A stretch of DNA of 64,000 nt from a bacterium (GTDB lineage Bacteria > Zhuqueibacterota > QNDG01 > JAFGCO01): contig JAFGGN010000035.1 of the NCBI GenBank assembly GCA_016930535.1, positions 23,546 to 87,545 of the forward strand, in the 5' to 3' direction. Position 1 is the first letter of the stretch. Each line of letters starts with the position of its first letter. Below, one piece after another: positions 7,342-16,477 of this stretch. Both the position numbers and the translations under genes were made by a program. The notes beneath the pieces are model-generated. The model saw only the letters and a list, made by a program, of their open reading frames with translations, did no database searches and had not been told where the DNA came from.

Positions 7342-10323
7342 TCACTGACATTGTACGGTCACCCTCGCTGAAGAAATCCCGTCCGATGAAGCTTCCACGG
7401 TTGCCTTCCCTTTCCGGCCCTCCTTCGAACGGAGGATGAGCATGGCTTTACCGTAAAACAGTGTTCTGTAATCAGCCTGGAACGGATCAAGGGAATTCTG
7501 ATCGCCGTTTCCGACTCCGGCTATTTCCACTGGACCTTTCAGTGAAAATTGAATCCTGTTGTCGGCCAATGGACAAACGTTCCCGTCGCGATCGAGCATT
7601 TCGACGAGAATATACGACAGGTCACAGCCGTCGGCGCTGAGGACATCACGATCCGGAGTCAGCCTGATTTTTTCAGGTTCGCCTGCCGTGTTCATCGTTG
7701 CCCGGCCGGTCTCCTTTCCGTTTTTAAATGCCACTGCCAGCAGCTGTCCCGGTTCATAGTTCACATCGTTCCATCTCAAACGATAGCGGTCAACGACGTC
7801 GTAATACGATTTATCGGGTGATCGTTCATAAAGTTCAAATTCCCTGAGTCCGTTGATCCCCTCCGGAGTGCAGGCGAATTCGATCCGGACATAACGCGCG
7901 GTGGTTTCAAATTCATGACCGGGAGGCCTTCGGACCTGCCAGGGTGCGATTCCGCTGCGCCGGGATTGGGTATCGGGCTGACTGACGGCCAGATCATGCC
8001 AGGTTTGGCCGTCAGAGGAAGCCTGGATGACATATTCAGGAATATTCATGGATTGCCTTCTGCGGTCCGGACGCTGTCCGGCCGGCGCTTCCCGCGTCTG
8101 GGCAAAATTGACCGAACAGTACCCGACAGGCCGCACAACACCCAGATCCACCTGCCACCATGGTCTGCCTTCACCCTGTGCGCGCCATGCTGTTTCGCGG
8201 TTGCCGTCCACGGCCAGACCGCCTGAATTCAGATCCAGCTGTGAACTGGTTTGCGTGGCCTTGCCGGGAACCAGGTTCGGATTGCCGGGAACGTCGGCTA
8301 TCCGGGTTTTCGTGCCCAGCGACCTTCCGTTGAGAAACAGCTCGGCTGAATCCCCGTTGGTATACACAAATACCGGTACATTACGTCCGGTCCGGTCCGG
8401 CCAGTTCCAGTGAGGCAGAATATGGACTGTCGTTTCTTCGGGTCTCCATTGACTGCGGTAGAGATAATACCGGTCCTTGGGAATTCCGCAAAGATCCACG
8501 ATGCCGAAATAGGAGCTTCTTGCCTGATGAAACGGCGTCGGCTCACCCAGATAATCGAAACCCGTCCATACAAATTCCCCGGCCAGAAAATCATGTTCAA
8601 AAAGCGTATAAAATTCGACGTCCGGGATGTCGGACCAGGCAGCAGCATTCAGATCATATGAGCTGACCTGCCGGGCATCCTGATCATACTGAACCTTGCT
8701 GGCAGGAAACGGGAATGAATAATACCCCCTTGTGCTGACCGTCGATGCAGACTCGCTGTAAAACAAAGGCACCTGCGGATAGCCGGCTCTGAACCGCGTG
8801 TATCTTCTGCCGTAGTTGTACCCGACCGCATCGAGCGCGTCCAGAATGGGTTCCGATGCGGTGTCCGGGATGTGACAACCCATGCCGACCGGCCGGGTCG
8901 GATCGTGTTCCCTGACAATATCACTCATCATCGTCACATTTTCCGGACTCTTGCCGCTGCCGGGCCTGTTTCGTGAATCGTTGCCTATTTCATTGCCAAT
9001 GGACCAGAGAATGACGCTCGGGCTGTTCCGGTCGCGCATGACCAGGTTGCGGAGATGTTTTTGACCGTGTTCCTTCAGGGGCGGCTGGTTTTCAACCCGG
9101 TCCGCCGTTCCGTCCCACTTGTCAAAAGCTTCATCGATCACGAGCAGTCCCATTCTGTCGCAAAGTTCGACGAGTCCTTTGGCCGGCGGATTATGGCTGG
9201 TACGAACCGCGTTGACACCCATTTCCTGCATGATTTCCAGTTCGCGTTCCATTGCCCGGCTGTTGTAAGCGGCGCCCAGAGGTCCCAGGTCATGATGCAG
9301 ACACACACCATAAAACCGAACACGTCGCCCGTTCAGAAAAAATCCGTCGTCGGGGGTAAATTCGATTGAACGGATGCCGAATGTTTCACTACCTGAATCG
9401 ATCACATTCCCGTCAGCAGTCAGGGTTGTTTTGGCGCAATACAAATCCGGGTTTGTGATATCCCAGAGATCCGGATCATGCACGGGGAAAGAGAGGACAA
9501 CATCTGCGGTGCCGCCGGCCGGTACATTCAGATAAGCCGTCTTTTCGGCCAATTGGCTGCCGTCAGGGTTGTACAGAGCGACAGCGATATCGACCAGTGC
9601 ACTTGAATCCAGATGATTTTCTATCGTATTGCGCACTTTGACGGCTGCGATTTCTTCTGAAACAAAGGGCGTCGTAACGAAAGTACCCCAATGTCCGATA
9701 TGAACCGGATCCGTCATCACCATCGTGATATCCCTGTAAATTCCTGCACCCGGATACCATCTGCTTCGATGCTGTCTTGTATCGACCGAAACCGCGATGA
9801 CATTTTCCGCTCCGAAACGGACATAATCGGTTGCATCGATCCAGAATGGCGTATAACCGTAATCCCAGTGTCCGGCCAATTGACCGTTGATATAAATCTT
9901 CGGAAACGCCATGACGCCGTCGAAATTGAAATAGATGCGCTTCCCCGCGTCGGCTCCATCGAGTCTGAACGTTTTTCTGTACCACCCCGATCCCTGCCAC
10001 GGCAGCTTCCCGGTCGAGCCATTGCCATCAGGATCAAAGGGCCCGGCAATGGCCCAGTCGTGAGGCAACCGCACGGTCTGCCATCCCGAATCGTCAAAAT
10101 GGTCGGTTTCGGCTCCTTCCTGTTCGCCTTTAGCGAATGTCCAGTGTCGATTAAAATTCATGATCCTGCGCACTTCCTGATCCGTTGCGGCCTGAACAGC
10201 AAATGCCCCCTGCCAAAGACCGATCACAAGACCGAGTACAAAAACGATGATTGGCTGTGCGTGTGAAGACCCCGTTAATCCAGGGAATGCTCTGCCGCAA
10301 TTGACGCTCAATGTCTCTCTCAT
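7342..10323 (-). CDS. GH2 beta-galactosidase-like enzyme with an F5/8 type C domain
   Basis: 993 aa. After a signal anchor (about 20-45) come the GH2 sugar-binding jelly roll (NRHWTFAKG, LPHDWAI, GWYRKTF), an Ig-like domain and the TIM barrel. Predicted acid/base is E445 in SIGNE and nucleophile E524 in FYSES. A DUF4982 domain begins at VFVYTNGDSAELFLNG but is interrupted by ~150 residues of a discoidin/F5-8C carbohydrate-binding domain (WWQVDLG, YVRIEF) before resuming at RLRWNDVNYEPGQL. A GH2 C-terminal Ig-like domain ends the protein. There is no T9SS tail, so periplasmic action is likely. The start at 10323 has AAAGGA 6 bp upstream; an in-frame ATG at 10338 lacks an SD. Exact specificity (beta-galactoside or other) is not readable. 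Confidence 0.88.
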   Translation of the reverse strand: MRETLSVNCGRAFPGLTGSSHAQPIIVFVLGLVIGLWQGAFAVQAATDQEVRRIMNFNRHWTFAKGEQEGAETDHFDDSGWQTVRLPHDWAIAGPFDPDGNGSTGKLPWQGSGWYRKTFRLDGADAGKRIYFNFDGVMAFPKIYINGQLAGHWDYGYTPFWIDATDYVRFGAENVIAVSVDTRQHRSRWYPGAGIYRDITMVMTDPVHIGHWGTFVTTPFVSEEIAAVKVRNTIENHLDSSALVDIAVALYNPDGSQLAEKTAYLNVPAGGTADVVLSFPVHDPDLWDITNPDLYCAKTTLTADGNVIDSGSETFGIRSIEFTPDDGFFLNGRRVRFYGVCLHHDLGPLGAAYNSRAMERELEIMQEMGVNAVRTSHNPPAKGLVELCDRMGLLVIDEAFDKWDGTADRVENQPPLKEHGQKHLRNLVMRDRNSPSVILWSIGNEIGNDSRNRPGSGKSPENVTMMSDIVREHDPTRPVGMGCHIPDTASEPILDALDAVGYNYGRRYTRFRAGYPQVPLFYSESASTVSTRGYYSFPFPASKVQYDQDARQVSSYDLNAAAWSDIPDVEFYTLFEHDFLAGEFVWTGFDYLGEPTPFHQARSSYFGIVDLCGIPKDRYYLYRSQWRPEETTVHILPHWNWPDRTGRNVPVFVYTNGDSAELFLNGRSLGTKTRIADVPGNPNLVPGKATQTSSQLDLNSGGLAVDGNRETAWRAQGEGRPWWQVDLGVVRPVGYCSVNFAQTREAPAGQRPDRRRQSMNIPEYVIQASSDGQTWHDLAVSQPDTQSRRSGIAPWQVRRPPGHEFETTARYVRIEFACTPEGINGLREFELYERSPDKSYYDVVDRYRLRWNDVNYEPGQLLAVAFKNGKETGRATMNTAGEPEKIRLTPDRDVLSADGCDLSYILVEMLDRDGNVCPLADNRIQFSLKGPVEIAGVGNGDQNSLDPFQADYRTLFYGKAMLILRSKEGRKGKATVEASSDGISSARVTVQCQ

Positions 10324-10530
10324 GAAATGTCCTTTCATTAACTTGCATTTATACTACAAAATCAGATGAATAAAAACAATCTTTTTCATCCGCAACACAC
10401 AAAAACACCTGTTTTTATGGAAAACGAATCTGTTTTAAGCAATCAGCATGCCGCTTATATTTATAATTATCATTAATTTAGTCAAATCCGGCCCCGATAT
10501 GCCCGATAACGGAGCAATCCGTGGAAACTA

Positions 10531-10560
10531 AAACGTTAACCGTTATTAACTGTTATTAAC
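10531..10560 (-). repeat. Three 10-bp tandem repeats upstream of GH2, candidate operator
   Basis: Plus-strand units GTTAACCGTT, ATTAACTGTT and a partial ATTAAC follow each other without spacing. Read toward the GH2 gene the units are AACAGTTAAT and AACGGTTAAC. The array lies about 210 bp before the GH2 start and just upstream of a possible TTGACT box. The decamer GTTAACCGTT recurs exactly at 22253 upstream of the regulator gene. Confidence 0.6.
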
Positions 10561-10799
10561 TCTGTGCTGAAATATAAAATGATTACTTTATATGCAATTA
10601 AATTTAAACAAATACCGAATACTTGCTGAAAATAAATCACCACTGATCGAGGGGGGATGGAACTGCGTTTCAACCCATGGCCCGTCCTGAGAACCGGAAT
10701 CCGCGAAACAAGAGGACCCATTGATAAGGCTGCACAGGGATGCTGACACCTGCGGCATTGAATCATATGAATCCTGCATGCAACGGCAACAAAAAAAAT

Positions 10800-10832
10800 A
10801 ACGGTTTTACAACGGTTTTACAACGGTTTTAA
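10800..10832 (+). repeat. Three 11-bp tandem repeats upstream of the TonB receptor, candidate operator
   Basis: Perfect tandem units AACGGTTTTAC, AACGGTTTTAC, AACGGTTTTAA, 11 bp apart. The spacing matches one helical turn, as in the direct-repeat sites of OmpR/PhoB-type winged helices. The last unit ends about 87 bp before a sigma70-like -35 and about 246 bp before the receptor start. Confidence 0.65.
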
Positions 10833-10919
10833 ACTTGTTACTCGATGAATATTTCATTACAATATTGCGTTTCCTGTCTGATCATATTCCGGTTTCCGGT
10901 TCGGGACAATTCCGCTGTA

Positions 10920-10949
10920 CTGACACAATCGTTGTTCAATACATATAAT
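10920..10949 (+). promoter_or_regulatory. Sigma70-like promoter for the TonB receptor
   Basis: CTGACA and TATAAT separated by 18 bp; the 5' leader would be about 120 nt. It matches the E. coli consensus at 11 of 12 positions, but many FCB lineages use a different housekeeping consensus, so usage is uncertain. Confidence 0.4.
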
Positions 10950-11078
10950 ATTGAAAATTTTTCAGCCGGCAACTTCAGGATGCGTTGCAGGCGCAAGTGA
11001 GCACAAAGGGAGTTTCATTCGACACCCGCTATGATACTGATTTCCGGTAAAAACAATCTAAAAAGGAGGATGCAACCC

Positions 11079-14000
11079 ATGAGAAAAATGTTCACGTTCT
11101 TGACGATTGTTCTGATAATCGTACTTGCATCGCAGCCATTATTCGGAGCGAGCGGCGGAATCAAAGGGATCGTTTACGACTCGACCACGGGAGATGCCCT
11201 TGCCGGCGCCAATGTTTTCATCGAAGGGACCAGCATAGGCACGGCTTCGAATCTGGAAGGGGAATACGTCCTCTCAAATGTTCCTCAGGGAGACTATACC
11301 CTAAAAGTGACTTATATCGGTTACAATACCGTGACACAGGATATCACCATCCGCGGCAACCAGACGACTGTGCAGAATATTGAGATGGAAGCAGTCGTTG
11401 TCGAGGGTTCTGAAGTTGTTATCACCGCGCAGGCCGTCGGTCAAAAGGGGGCCATCAATCAGCAGCTGGCCTCAAAAAATATCGTCAGCATCGTATCATC
11501 GGCCAGAATACAGGAACTGCCGGATGCCAATGCCGCAGAATCGATCGGCAGGCTGCCCGGTGTTTCATTGATCCGGTCCGGCGGCCAGGCCACACAGGTG
11601 GTTATTCGCGGGATCAGCCCGGAATACAGCCAGATCACCGTAGCCGGCGTTCCCATTCCGGCAAATGAAGGGCAGCGGCAAATCGATTCAAGAGACAGTG
11701 AGGGCTACCGGTTCGGCGGCGGCCGGGGTGTGGACATGAGAATGATTTCATCCAGCACACTCGACAAGATCGCGGTTTTCAAGACAAATACACCGGATAT
11801 GGATGCCGCCGTTCTTGGAGGCACCGTGGATCTGGGCATCAGGAAAGCGCGAAAATCCGTGACGGACACGACCGGATTCCGCTTTCTGGACCTGCCGTAC
11901 ATGCCGGCCATTTCTCTGGAAGCCCAGGGCGGCTATACGGATCTGACAAATGAGTACAACAATTATAAATTTGACATGAGTCTTGAAAGAAGATTTTCAA
12001 ATGAACGTTTCGGTATCTATTTACAGGGCATTATACAGAAACAGAATTTCACTTCAAACCGGCTGGATGCCAACTATACGCAGATTGCCAAGACGATCAA
12101 TCCGGACTCGCTGGCCCTGTACGGCCTCAATCTCTACTTCTATCCCAGAGAAGAAAAAAGAGTCAACGGAACGGTCACGCTGGACTATGAAATTCCCAAC
12201 GGGAACCTGGCTTTGACCAATCTTTTCAGCCAGAGCGAATCGAACACCAATTATTTTCAGCAGCAGTACGGTCTCGAGAGAGGCGGCAACAACATTCATT
12301 ACTATGCCAACAACTCACCCAACAAACTGAACCTGATGTCGAACATTCTGAATTTCAATCAGAAAACACCGCTGGTCGATGTCAATGCAACGCTTTCCCA
12401 TTCGTATTCCGAGAACATTTCACCCGATTCGTGGACGATCATGTTCGAACAGCTTTCCACGGGAACCGATCAGGTGGACGAGGAGCTCCCGCCTGTCGAA
12501 ATCGCCGCGCTGGCCCATCAGCATGTTCTTTTTGATCAACTCGAACTGAGAAACGTGAGCACCTCCAACAGCAAGACCACACAGAGAGAATTAAGAGCGG
12601 CGCTCGATCTGTCCAGGGAATTCATCCTTGCCGATTTTCTCACCCTGGATCTGAAAACCGGCGGCATGGTGGCCAGCACGGATCGTTCCCATGATTACAA
12701 CCGGGGAGCTGGTTCTGTCTGGTTCGGCGAGATCGGTGAAAGAATCGTGGATGCCTATCCATGGCTGTCGGACTGGGGCATCTCGTCGGAAACCAATGCC
12801 CGCTTGTTTATCACCCCGTTTATGGATCCGGATATGAAAATAGGCACGTTTCTGGACAACAAATTCACTTTCGACAACAAACTGAATCTGGATTACATGC
12901 GGAGAATCAAAGAAATTGTGGTGGATTACGGCAACAATCTGGATGCGGCCCCGACTGGCGGTGCCGGAGCGTGGGTGCCGGATATGTTCGGCAATCAGGC
13001 GAGCGATTATTCAGGAGACGAATCCCGAAGCGCCGGATACCTGATGGGCACATTCAATATCGGCCAGAAAGTATCCGTCATGGCCGGTGTACGGTACCAG
13101 GAACTGAAGACGACCTACAGGGCAAACCGGTTCTACAATGCAAGCGTTTCCAATCCGTACCCGAATGAACTGCCCCACATCGACACGACAATGACCAAAA
13201 CGCATGGCTACTGGCTGCCCGGCTATAACATCAAATTCAGTCCCGTATCCTGGCTCAGCATACGCGGTGCGTATTCGAATACCCTGGCCTATCCCAATTT
13301 CCGTGCCATTATCCCGATTGTCAACGTATTTACCGGCCGTGTGAACTGGAACAATGCGGATCTGAAACCCATCCGTTCCGAAAATTTCGACTTGCAGCTT
13401 TCCGTGTACAACAACCAGCTGGGCCTGTTCACATTCGGCGGATTCAGGAAAAACATCGATGATTTTGTATTCTTCCAGTCCGGTTATGTCAACGATCCGA
13501 CCCAATACGAAGGCTTGTATGGGGTGCCGCAATATCCGTCACTGAACACCAAGGGATACACGATCGCGACCTATTACAACAATCCCCACCGGGTTGAATT
13601 ATGGGGGCTCGAATCGGACTGGCAGACTCATTTCTGGTACCTGCCGGGCGTATTGAGCGGACTGGTCCTGAACGTGAATTATACCCATGTATTTTCTGAG
13701 GCCAAATATCCGCACACGATCGTGGGCAATTCAGGATTCCCGTTTTTCCAGCCGACATATACGGATACGTTATATACCGACCGGCTGATCAACCAGCCGG
13801 ATGATATTGTCAATGTCTCCCTGGGGTTCGACTACAAGGGTTTTTCGGTTCTGGTGTCCACGATTTATCAGTCCGCCATTTTCAACAGTACGAACTTCTG
13901 GAATGCCCTGAGAACGGACAAGGAAGAATATCTGCGGTGGGATATCGTGGCAAAGCAGAAGCTGCCCTTCTACGATATGGAAGTGTTCCTGAACCTCAAT

Positions 14001-14111
14001 AACCTGAATGGCGCAAACGACACCTTCATTGTCAGGGGGAACGGTTTCCGCGACACAGACGAATCGTATGGGCTGACCGGCGAACTGGGATTCAGAATGT
14101 ATTTCAGATAA
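11079..14111 (+). CDS. TonB-dependent receptor (CarboxypepD_reg + plug + barrel)
   Basis: 1010 aa. A signal peptide (MRKMFTFLTIVLIIVLASQP) precedes a carboxypeptidase-regulatory-like domain (about 25-105; GIVYDSTTGDALAGANVFIEG), then the plug (IQELPDANAAESIGRLPGVSL, VVIRGISPEYSQITVAGVPIP) and a large beta-barrel ending in MYFR with an aromatic near the C-terminus. The plug wording fits the TIGR01782 oligosaccharide-receptor type. It should import oligosaccharides using TonB energy. Start 11079 lies 9 bp after AAGGAGG; an ATG at 11070 touches the SD and is too close. No SusD homologue follows. Instead a beta-helix T9SS protein comes next, suggesting a different surface partner. Confidence 0.9.
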   Translation: MRKMFTFLTIVLIIVLASQPLFGASGGIKGIVYDSTTGDALAGANVFIEGTSIGTASNLEGEYVLSNVPQGDYTLKVTYIGYNTVTQDITIRGNQTTVQNIEMEAVVVEGSEVVITAQAVGQKGAINQQLASKNIVSIVSSARIQELPDANAAESIGRLPGVSLIRSGGQATQVVIRGISPEYSQITVAGVPIPANEGQRQIDSRDSEGYRFGGGRGVDMRMISSSTLDKIAVFKTNTPDMDAAVLGGTVDLGIRKARKSVTDTTGFRFLDLPYMPAISLEAQGGYTDLTNEYNNYKFDMSLERRFSNERFGIYLQGIIQKQNFTSNRLDANYTQIAKTINPDSLALYGLNLYFYPREEKRVNGTVTLDYEIPNGNLALTNLFSQSESNTNYFQQQYGLERGGNNIHYYANNSPNKLNLMSNILNFNQKTPLVDVNATLSHSYSENISPDSWTIMFEQLSTGTDQVDEELPPVEIAALAHQHVLFDQLELRNVSTSNSKTTQRELRAALDLSREFILADFLTLDLKTGGMVASTDRSHDYNRGAGSVWFGEIGERIVDAYPWLSDWGISSETNARLFITPFMDPDMKIGTFLDNKFTFDNKLNLDYMRRIKEIVVDYGNNLDAAPTGGAGAWVPDMFGNQASDYSGDESRSAGYLMGTFNIGQKVSVMAGVRYQELKTTYRANRFYNASVSNPYPNELPHIDTTMTKTHGYWLPGYNIKFSPVSWLSIRGAYSNTLAYPNFRAIIPIVNVFTGRVNWNNADLKPIRSENFDLQLSVYNNQLGLFTFGGFRKNIDDFVFFQSGYVNDPTQYEGLYGVPQYPSLNTKGYTIATYYNNPHRVELWGLESDWQTHFWYLPGVLSGLVLNVNYTHVFSEAKYPHTIVGNSGFPFFQPTYTDTLYTDRLINQPDDIVNVSLGFDYKGFSVLVSTIYQSAIFNSTNFWNALRTDKEEYLRWDIVAKQKLPFYDMEVFLNLNNLNGANDTFIVRGNGFRDTDESYGLTGELGFRMYFR

Positions 14112-14131
14112 TCGGGGATTATTATTGCGGA

Positions 14132-14170
14132 ATAAGCGCTGTGACGGTTACAGCCATCCGCAGTGCTTAT
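14132..14170 (+). terminator. Hairpin after the TonB receptor, weak terminator or RNA-stability element
   Basis: ATAAGCGCTG pairs with CAGTGCTTAT (one G-U) across a 19-nt loop, starting 20 bp after the receptor stop. No T-run follows, so it may tune readthrough or mRNA stability rather than end transcription. Confidence 0.35.
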
Positions 14171-14244
14171 AATCCGACATCAAATAGATAAAAAGGCTTA
14201 ATAGGTGTATTCTTTGGATTCATACGTTTTATACTGCAAAAGAA

Positions 14245-14255
14245 AAGGAGGTGAT
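14245..14255 (+). promoter_or_regulatory. Orphan full-length Shine-Dalgarno-like site
   Basis: AAGGAGGTGAT is complementary to the full anti-SD tail of 16S rRNA but sits 73 bp before the next gene. The only GTG nearby overlaps it and opens a 12-codon frame (14251-14289). It could be a ribosome standby or leader site for the beta-helix gene, which has its own AAGGAG. Confidence 0.35.
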
Positions 14256-14328
14256 TCGATTAACAGACTCAGCTAATACCTGGTTATAGGTAAAACCTGT
14301 CAATCTTAGCACAAAAAAGGAGTGGAGT

Positions 14329-16032
14329 ATGAAAAAGCAAATCGTGGCCATTCTGGTGATGGCAGTCATCGTATTACCCTTTGCAAACGTACAGGCGAAA
14401 GACGAAATGATGGTGTCTGCAATGCCCCCCGGAAACCTGAATACCGTAATCAACGCGGATATCGTCAACGGTGAATCCGGACATGTTTACGTGCTTCAGC
14501 AAACCGGAGCGCTCGATACCACCTATTTCATTACGGAAGAAATCCGGATCAAGAATCTGAAAATCATCGGAAGGAACAATCCCGTTACCGGACGCCCCCC
14601 GGTCATCGCGCCTTTCATCAATTCGGACGGTTCCTCCCCCGGCAATATTGCCGTTGCAATAGACAACGGATATGTCGATTTTCAGAATCTTTATCTTCTG
14701 GGAACACGGACCGACGGCTCCCAGGTCACACAGCAGTGCATCAGCACCAGTGACAGCTGCAGACTGATGGTGGACCACTGTATTATCGAAAATTTCGGTT
14801 CCACGGGCACGCCGAACATCCTGAATACGTGGAATGCCATCGGTTCGGACATTTTCGTGACCAACTGTCTGTTCCGGAACAATCAGAGCAACATTCCGCA
14901 GAATCCGGGCATGAACTGGGCTGGTCCCGGTGTCAATGCCATCGACACCATGGTCGTCAAAAACAGCACCTTCTTTATCATGGGCGGCAATATCGAGGGA
15001 TCCGGATCATCCATGGGGTATATTGAATTCGATCACAATACCATGTTTATGCATACCAAATCTTCTCCGTTCTCCATGCGGCAGATGCATAACGCGAAGA
15101 TCACAAACAATATTTTCTTCAGTGTGTATTCATCAGGTCTGGATTCAAACCATGTTTACAATACTCAGGTTTACAATGCCAATTTTTTCAGCCCCCCTGC
15201 CATCCTCACGATGGACTCGCTGTACGAACAGCTGGAAGGGGATCCTTACTTCCTGACGGAAGCGGACAGAAACATTGAAGCCACCAACAACGCCTATTTC
15301 TGGCCCCAGAAGATTGTGGACAACTTTGCCACATTGAACGGCAACCCGATCTATCAGGCGGTCGGCGGTCCGATCATGGCCCCGGTATGGGCTGCAGCAA
15401 GACCGGGCGCGGAAGCCATTCTGGATCTGCCCAATATCCATATTGCCGAAGCGGACAATTTCGCCCTGGATCCCGGGTTCGATGCCGCTCTGGTCGATGC
15501 AGCTTCTGACAGTATGGCCAGGTTCGTCAGGCACATCTGGCAGAACGGCGGCGACGGTGCGGGATCACGCCCATTTGTTTACAAGGCCAATCCCATCACT
15601 CCTTATGACGGCGTTGCAGCGGACTGGGCAAGTACGCAGGGATATCCCGTAAGAGAAAACCTGCGGTATACCAATGCCACGCTTCTGACGGCGGATAACG
15701 GCAAGCCCATCGGTGACCTGAACTGGTTCCCGGAATACTCAAGTGTCCGCAACAGGTCCGGCATACCGGCCGCGTTCGCACTGGACCAGAATTATCCGAA
15801 TCCGTTCAACCCCGTAACAAACATCAAATACAACATGATGAACCGTGGCCATGTGACCCTGAAAGTCTATAATTTGTCAGGTCAGGAAGTCGCGACGCTG
15901 GTCAATGAAGTGCTGCCTGCCGGAGAATATTCGGTACCTTTCAATGCTTCACAACTGGCAAGCGGCGTCTACATGTACACACTCGAAACGCAGAACTATT
16001 CCGTATCAAAGAAAATGCTGCTCCTGAAATAA
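14329..16032 (+). CDS. Secreted right-handed beta-helix protein with T9SS tail
   Basis: 567 aa. The signal peptide is at 1-24. The body (about 30-430) has repeating short strands with asparagine and hydrophobic ladders (IRIKNLKIIGRNN, VDFQNLYLLGTR, MVVKNSTFFIMGG, IEFDHNTMFMHT, AKITNNIFFSV), the pattern of a right-handed parallel beta-helix as in pectate-lyase-like and chondroitinase-B-like folds. No catalytic set could be recognised, so a binding protein is equally possible. The final ~80 residues are a T9SS domain (YPNPFNPVTNIKY, ending KKMLLLK). AAGGAG lies 8 bp before the start. Position directly after a TonB receptor and before GH2 and GH30 genes suggests a surface polysaccharide-handling role. 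Confidence 0.82.
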   Translation: MKKQIVAILVMAVIVLPFANVQAKDEMMVSAMPPGNLNTVINADIVNGESGHVYVLQQTGALDTTYFITEEIRIKNLKIIGRNNPVTGRPPVIAPFINSDGSSPGNIAVAIDNGYVDFQNLYLLGTRTDGSQVTQQCISTSDSCRLMVDHCIIENFGSTGTPNILNTWNAIGSDIFVTNCLFRNNQSNIPQNPGMNWAGPGVNAIDTMVVKNSTFFIMGGNIEGSGSSMGYIEFDHNTMFMHTKSSPFSMRQMHNAKITNNIFFSVYSSGLDSNHVYNTQVYNANFFSPPAILTMDSLYEQLEGDPYFLTEADRNIEATNNAYFWPQKIVDNFATLNGNPIYQAVGGPIMAPVWAAARPGAEAILDLPNIHIAEADNFALDPGFDAALVDAASDSMARFVRHIWQNGGDGAGSRPFVYKANPITPYDGVAADWASTQGYPVRENLRYTNATLLTADNGKPIGDLNWFPEYSSVRNRSGIPAAFALDQNYPNPFNPVTNIKYNMMNRGHVTLKVYNLSGQEVATLVNEVLPAGEYSVPFNASQLASGVYMYTLETQNYSVSKKMLLLK

Positions 16033-16053
16033 CGCTCGCATCTTTCGTGGCTC

Positions 16054-16090
16054 ATCCAAAGGCTTGCAGAAATCCTGCAAGCCTTTGGAT
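16054..16090 (+). terminator. Strong rho-independent-type terminator
   Basis: A perfect 16-bp stem (ATCCAAAGGCTTGCAG with its complement) and a 5-nt loop, 22 bp after the beta-helix stop, followed by TATTTAA. The arms are symmetric, but no gene approaches from the other side, so it should end the receptor/beta-helix transcript. Confidence 0.85.
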
Positions 16091-16477
16091 TATTTAAACG
16101 ACATGTCTTGTTAAAGGAAGGAAAAAGCATCTTTGCCTTAGGTTCATCATGCGATGTGGGAACAGTGTTTTTCAATCCGCGCGTATGAACAGGAATTTTG
16201 CAGTATCATGACCGGCCCCGAGGGTCATGTTCCACATAAAGAATTTGATCAATATAAAGAGGTCCGGCTCTATACAGATGCAACCGTGATTCATGAAATG
16301 ATAAGCAATCAGGACGCCTGCATAGACAGTGCGTTTTTACATAAATAATGCAGTTATAAATATGTGCCGGTCCGCCTTATGATTCCGGCCGGACAATTGA
16401 CAATTCAACAGAAAGGATTTAAATCCTTTTGGAATAAATTATTGAATATGGATAATCACAAAACCCAGAGGACCCAT
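16091..16477. other. Intergenic region upstream of the second GH2 gene
   Basis: About 390 bp. A 64-codon frame at 16154-16348 has no SD or recognisable sequence and is not called. TTGACA occurs at 16397-16402 and overlaps no gene. Directly downstream is an 18-bp perfect palindrome (separate entry). This is the likely promoter region of the GH2-GH30 pair. Confidence 0.45.
16412..16429. promoter_or_regulatory. 18-bp perfect palindrome, candidate operator
   Basis: AAAGGATTTAAATCCTTT is self-complementary over its full length. It begins 10 bp after a TTGACA box and would cover a -10 region about 17 bp from it (TAAATC). Its centre is about 57 bp before the GH2 start. A dimeric repressor site is plausible. 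Confidence 0.45.

Larger units (their letters stand above)
10324..11078. other. Divergent control region between GH2 and TonB-receptor genes
   Basis: 755 bp with no convincing gene. It holds two sets of tandem repeats (listed separately), a sigma70-like promoter for the TonB receptor at 10920-10949, and on the minus strand an AT-rich stretch (10454-10485) with TTGACT that could serve the GH2 gene. A 29-codon ORF at 10657-10746 has a G-rich SD-like tract but no other support. Its size, and the repeats flanking it, suggest that both transcripts are regulated from here. Confidence 0.55.

Noticed and set aside
10657..10746. 29-codon ORF with a G-rich upstream tract
   Set aside because: No similarity, unusual SD, and it lies in a region better explained as regulatory DNA.
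10536..10766. 76-codon minus-strand frame
   Set aside because: Runs through the operator-like repeats and lacks an SD or similarity.
10800..10832. CRISPR-like array
   Set aside because: The units are directly adjacent 11-mers with no spacers.
16154..16348. 64-codon plus-strand frame between terminator and GH2
   Set aside because: No SD and no recognisable sequence; the region is promoter-like.
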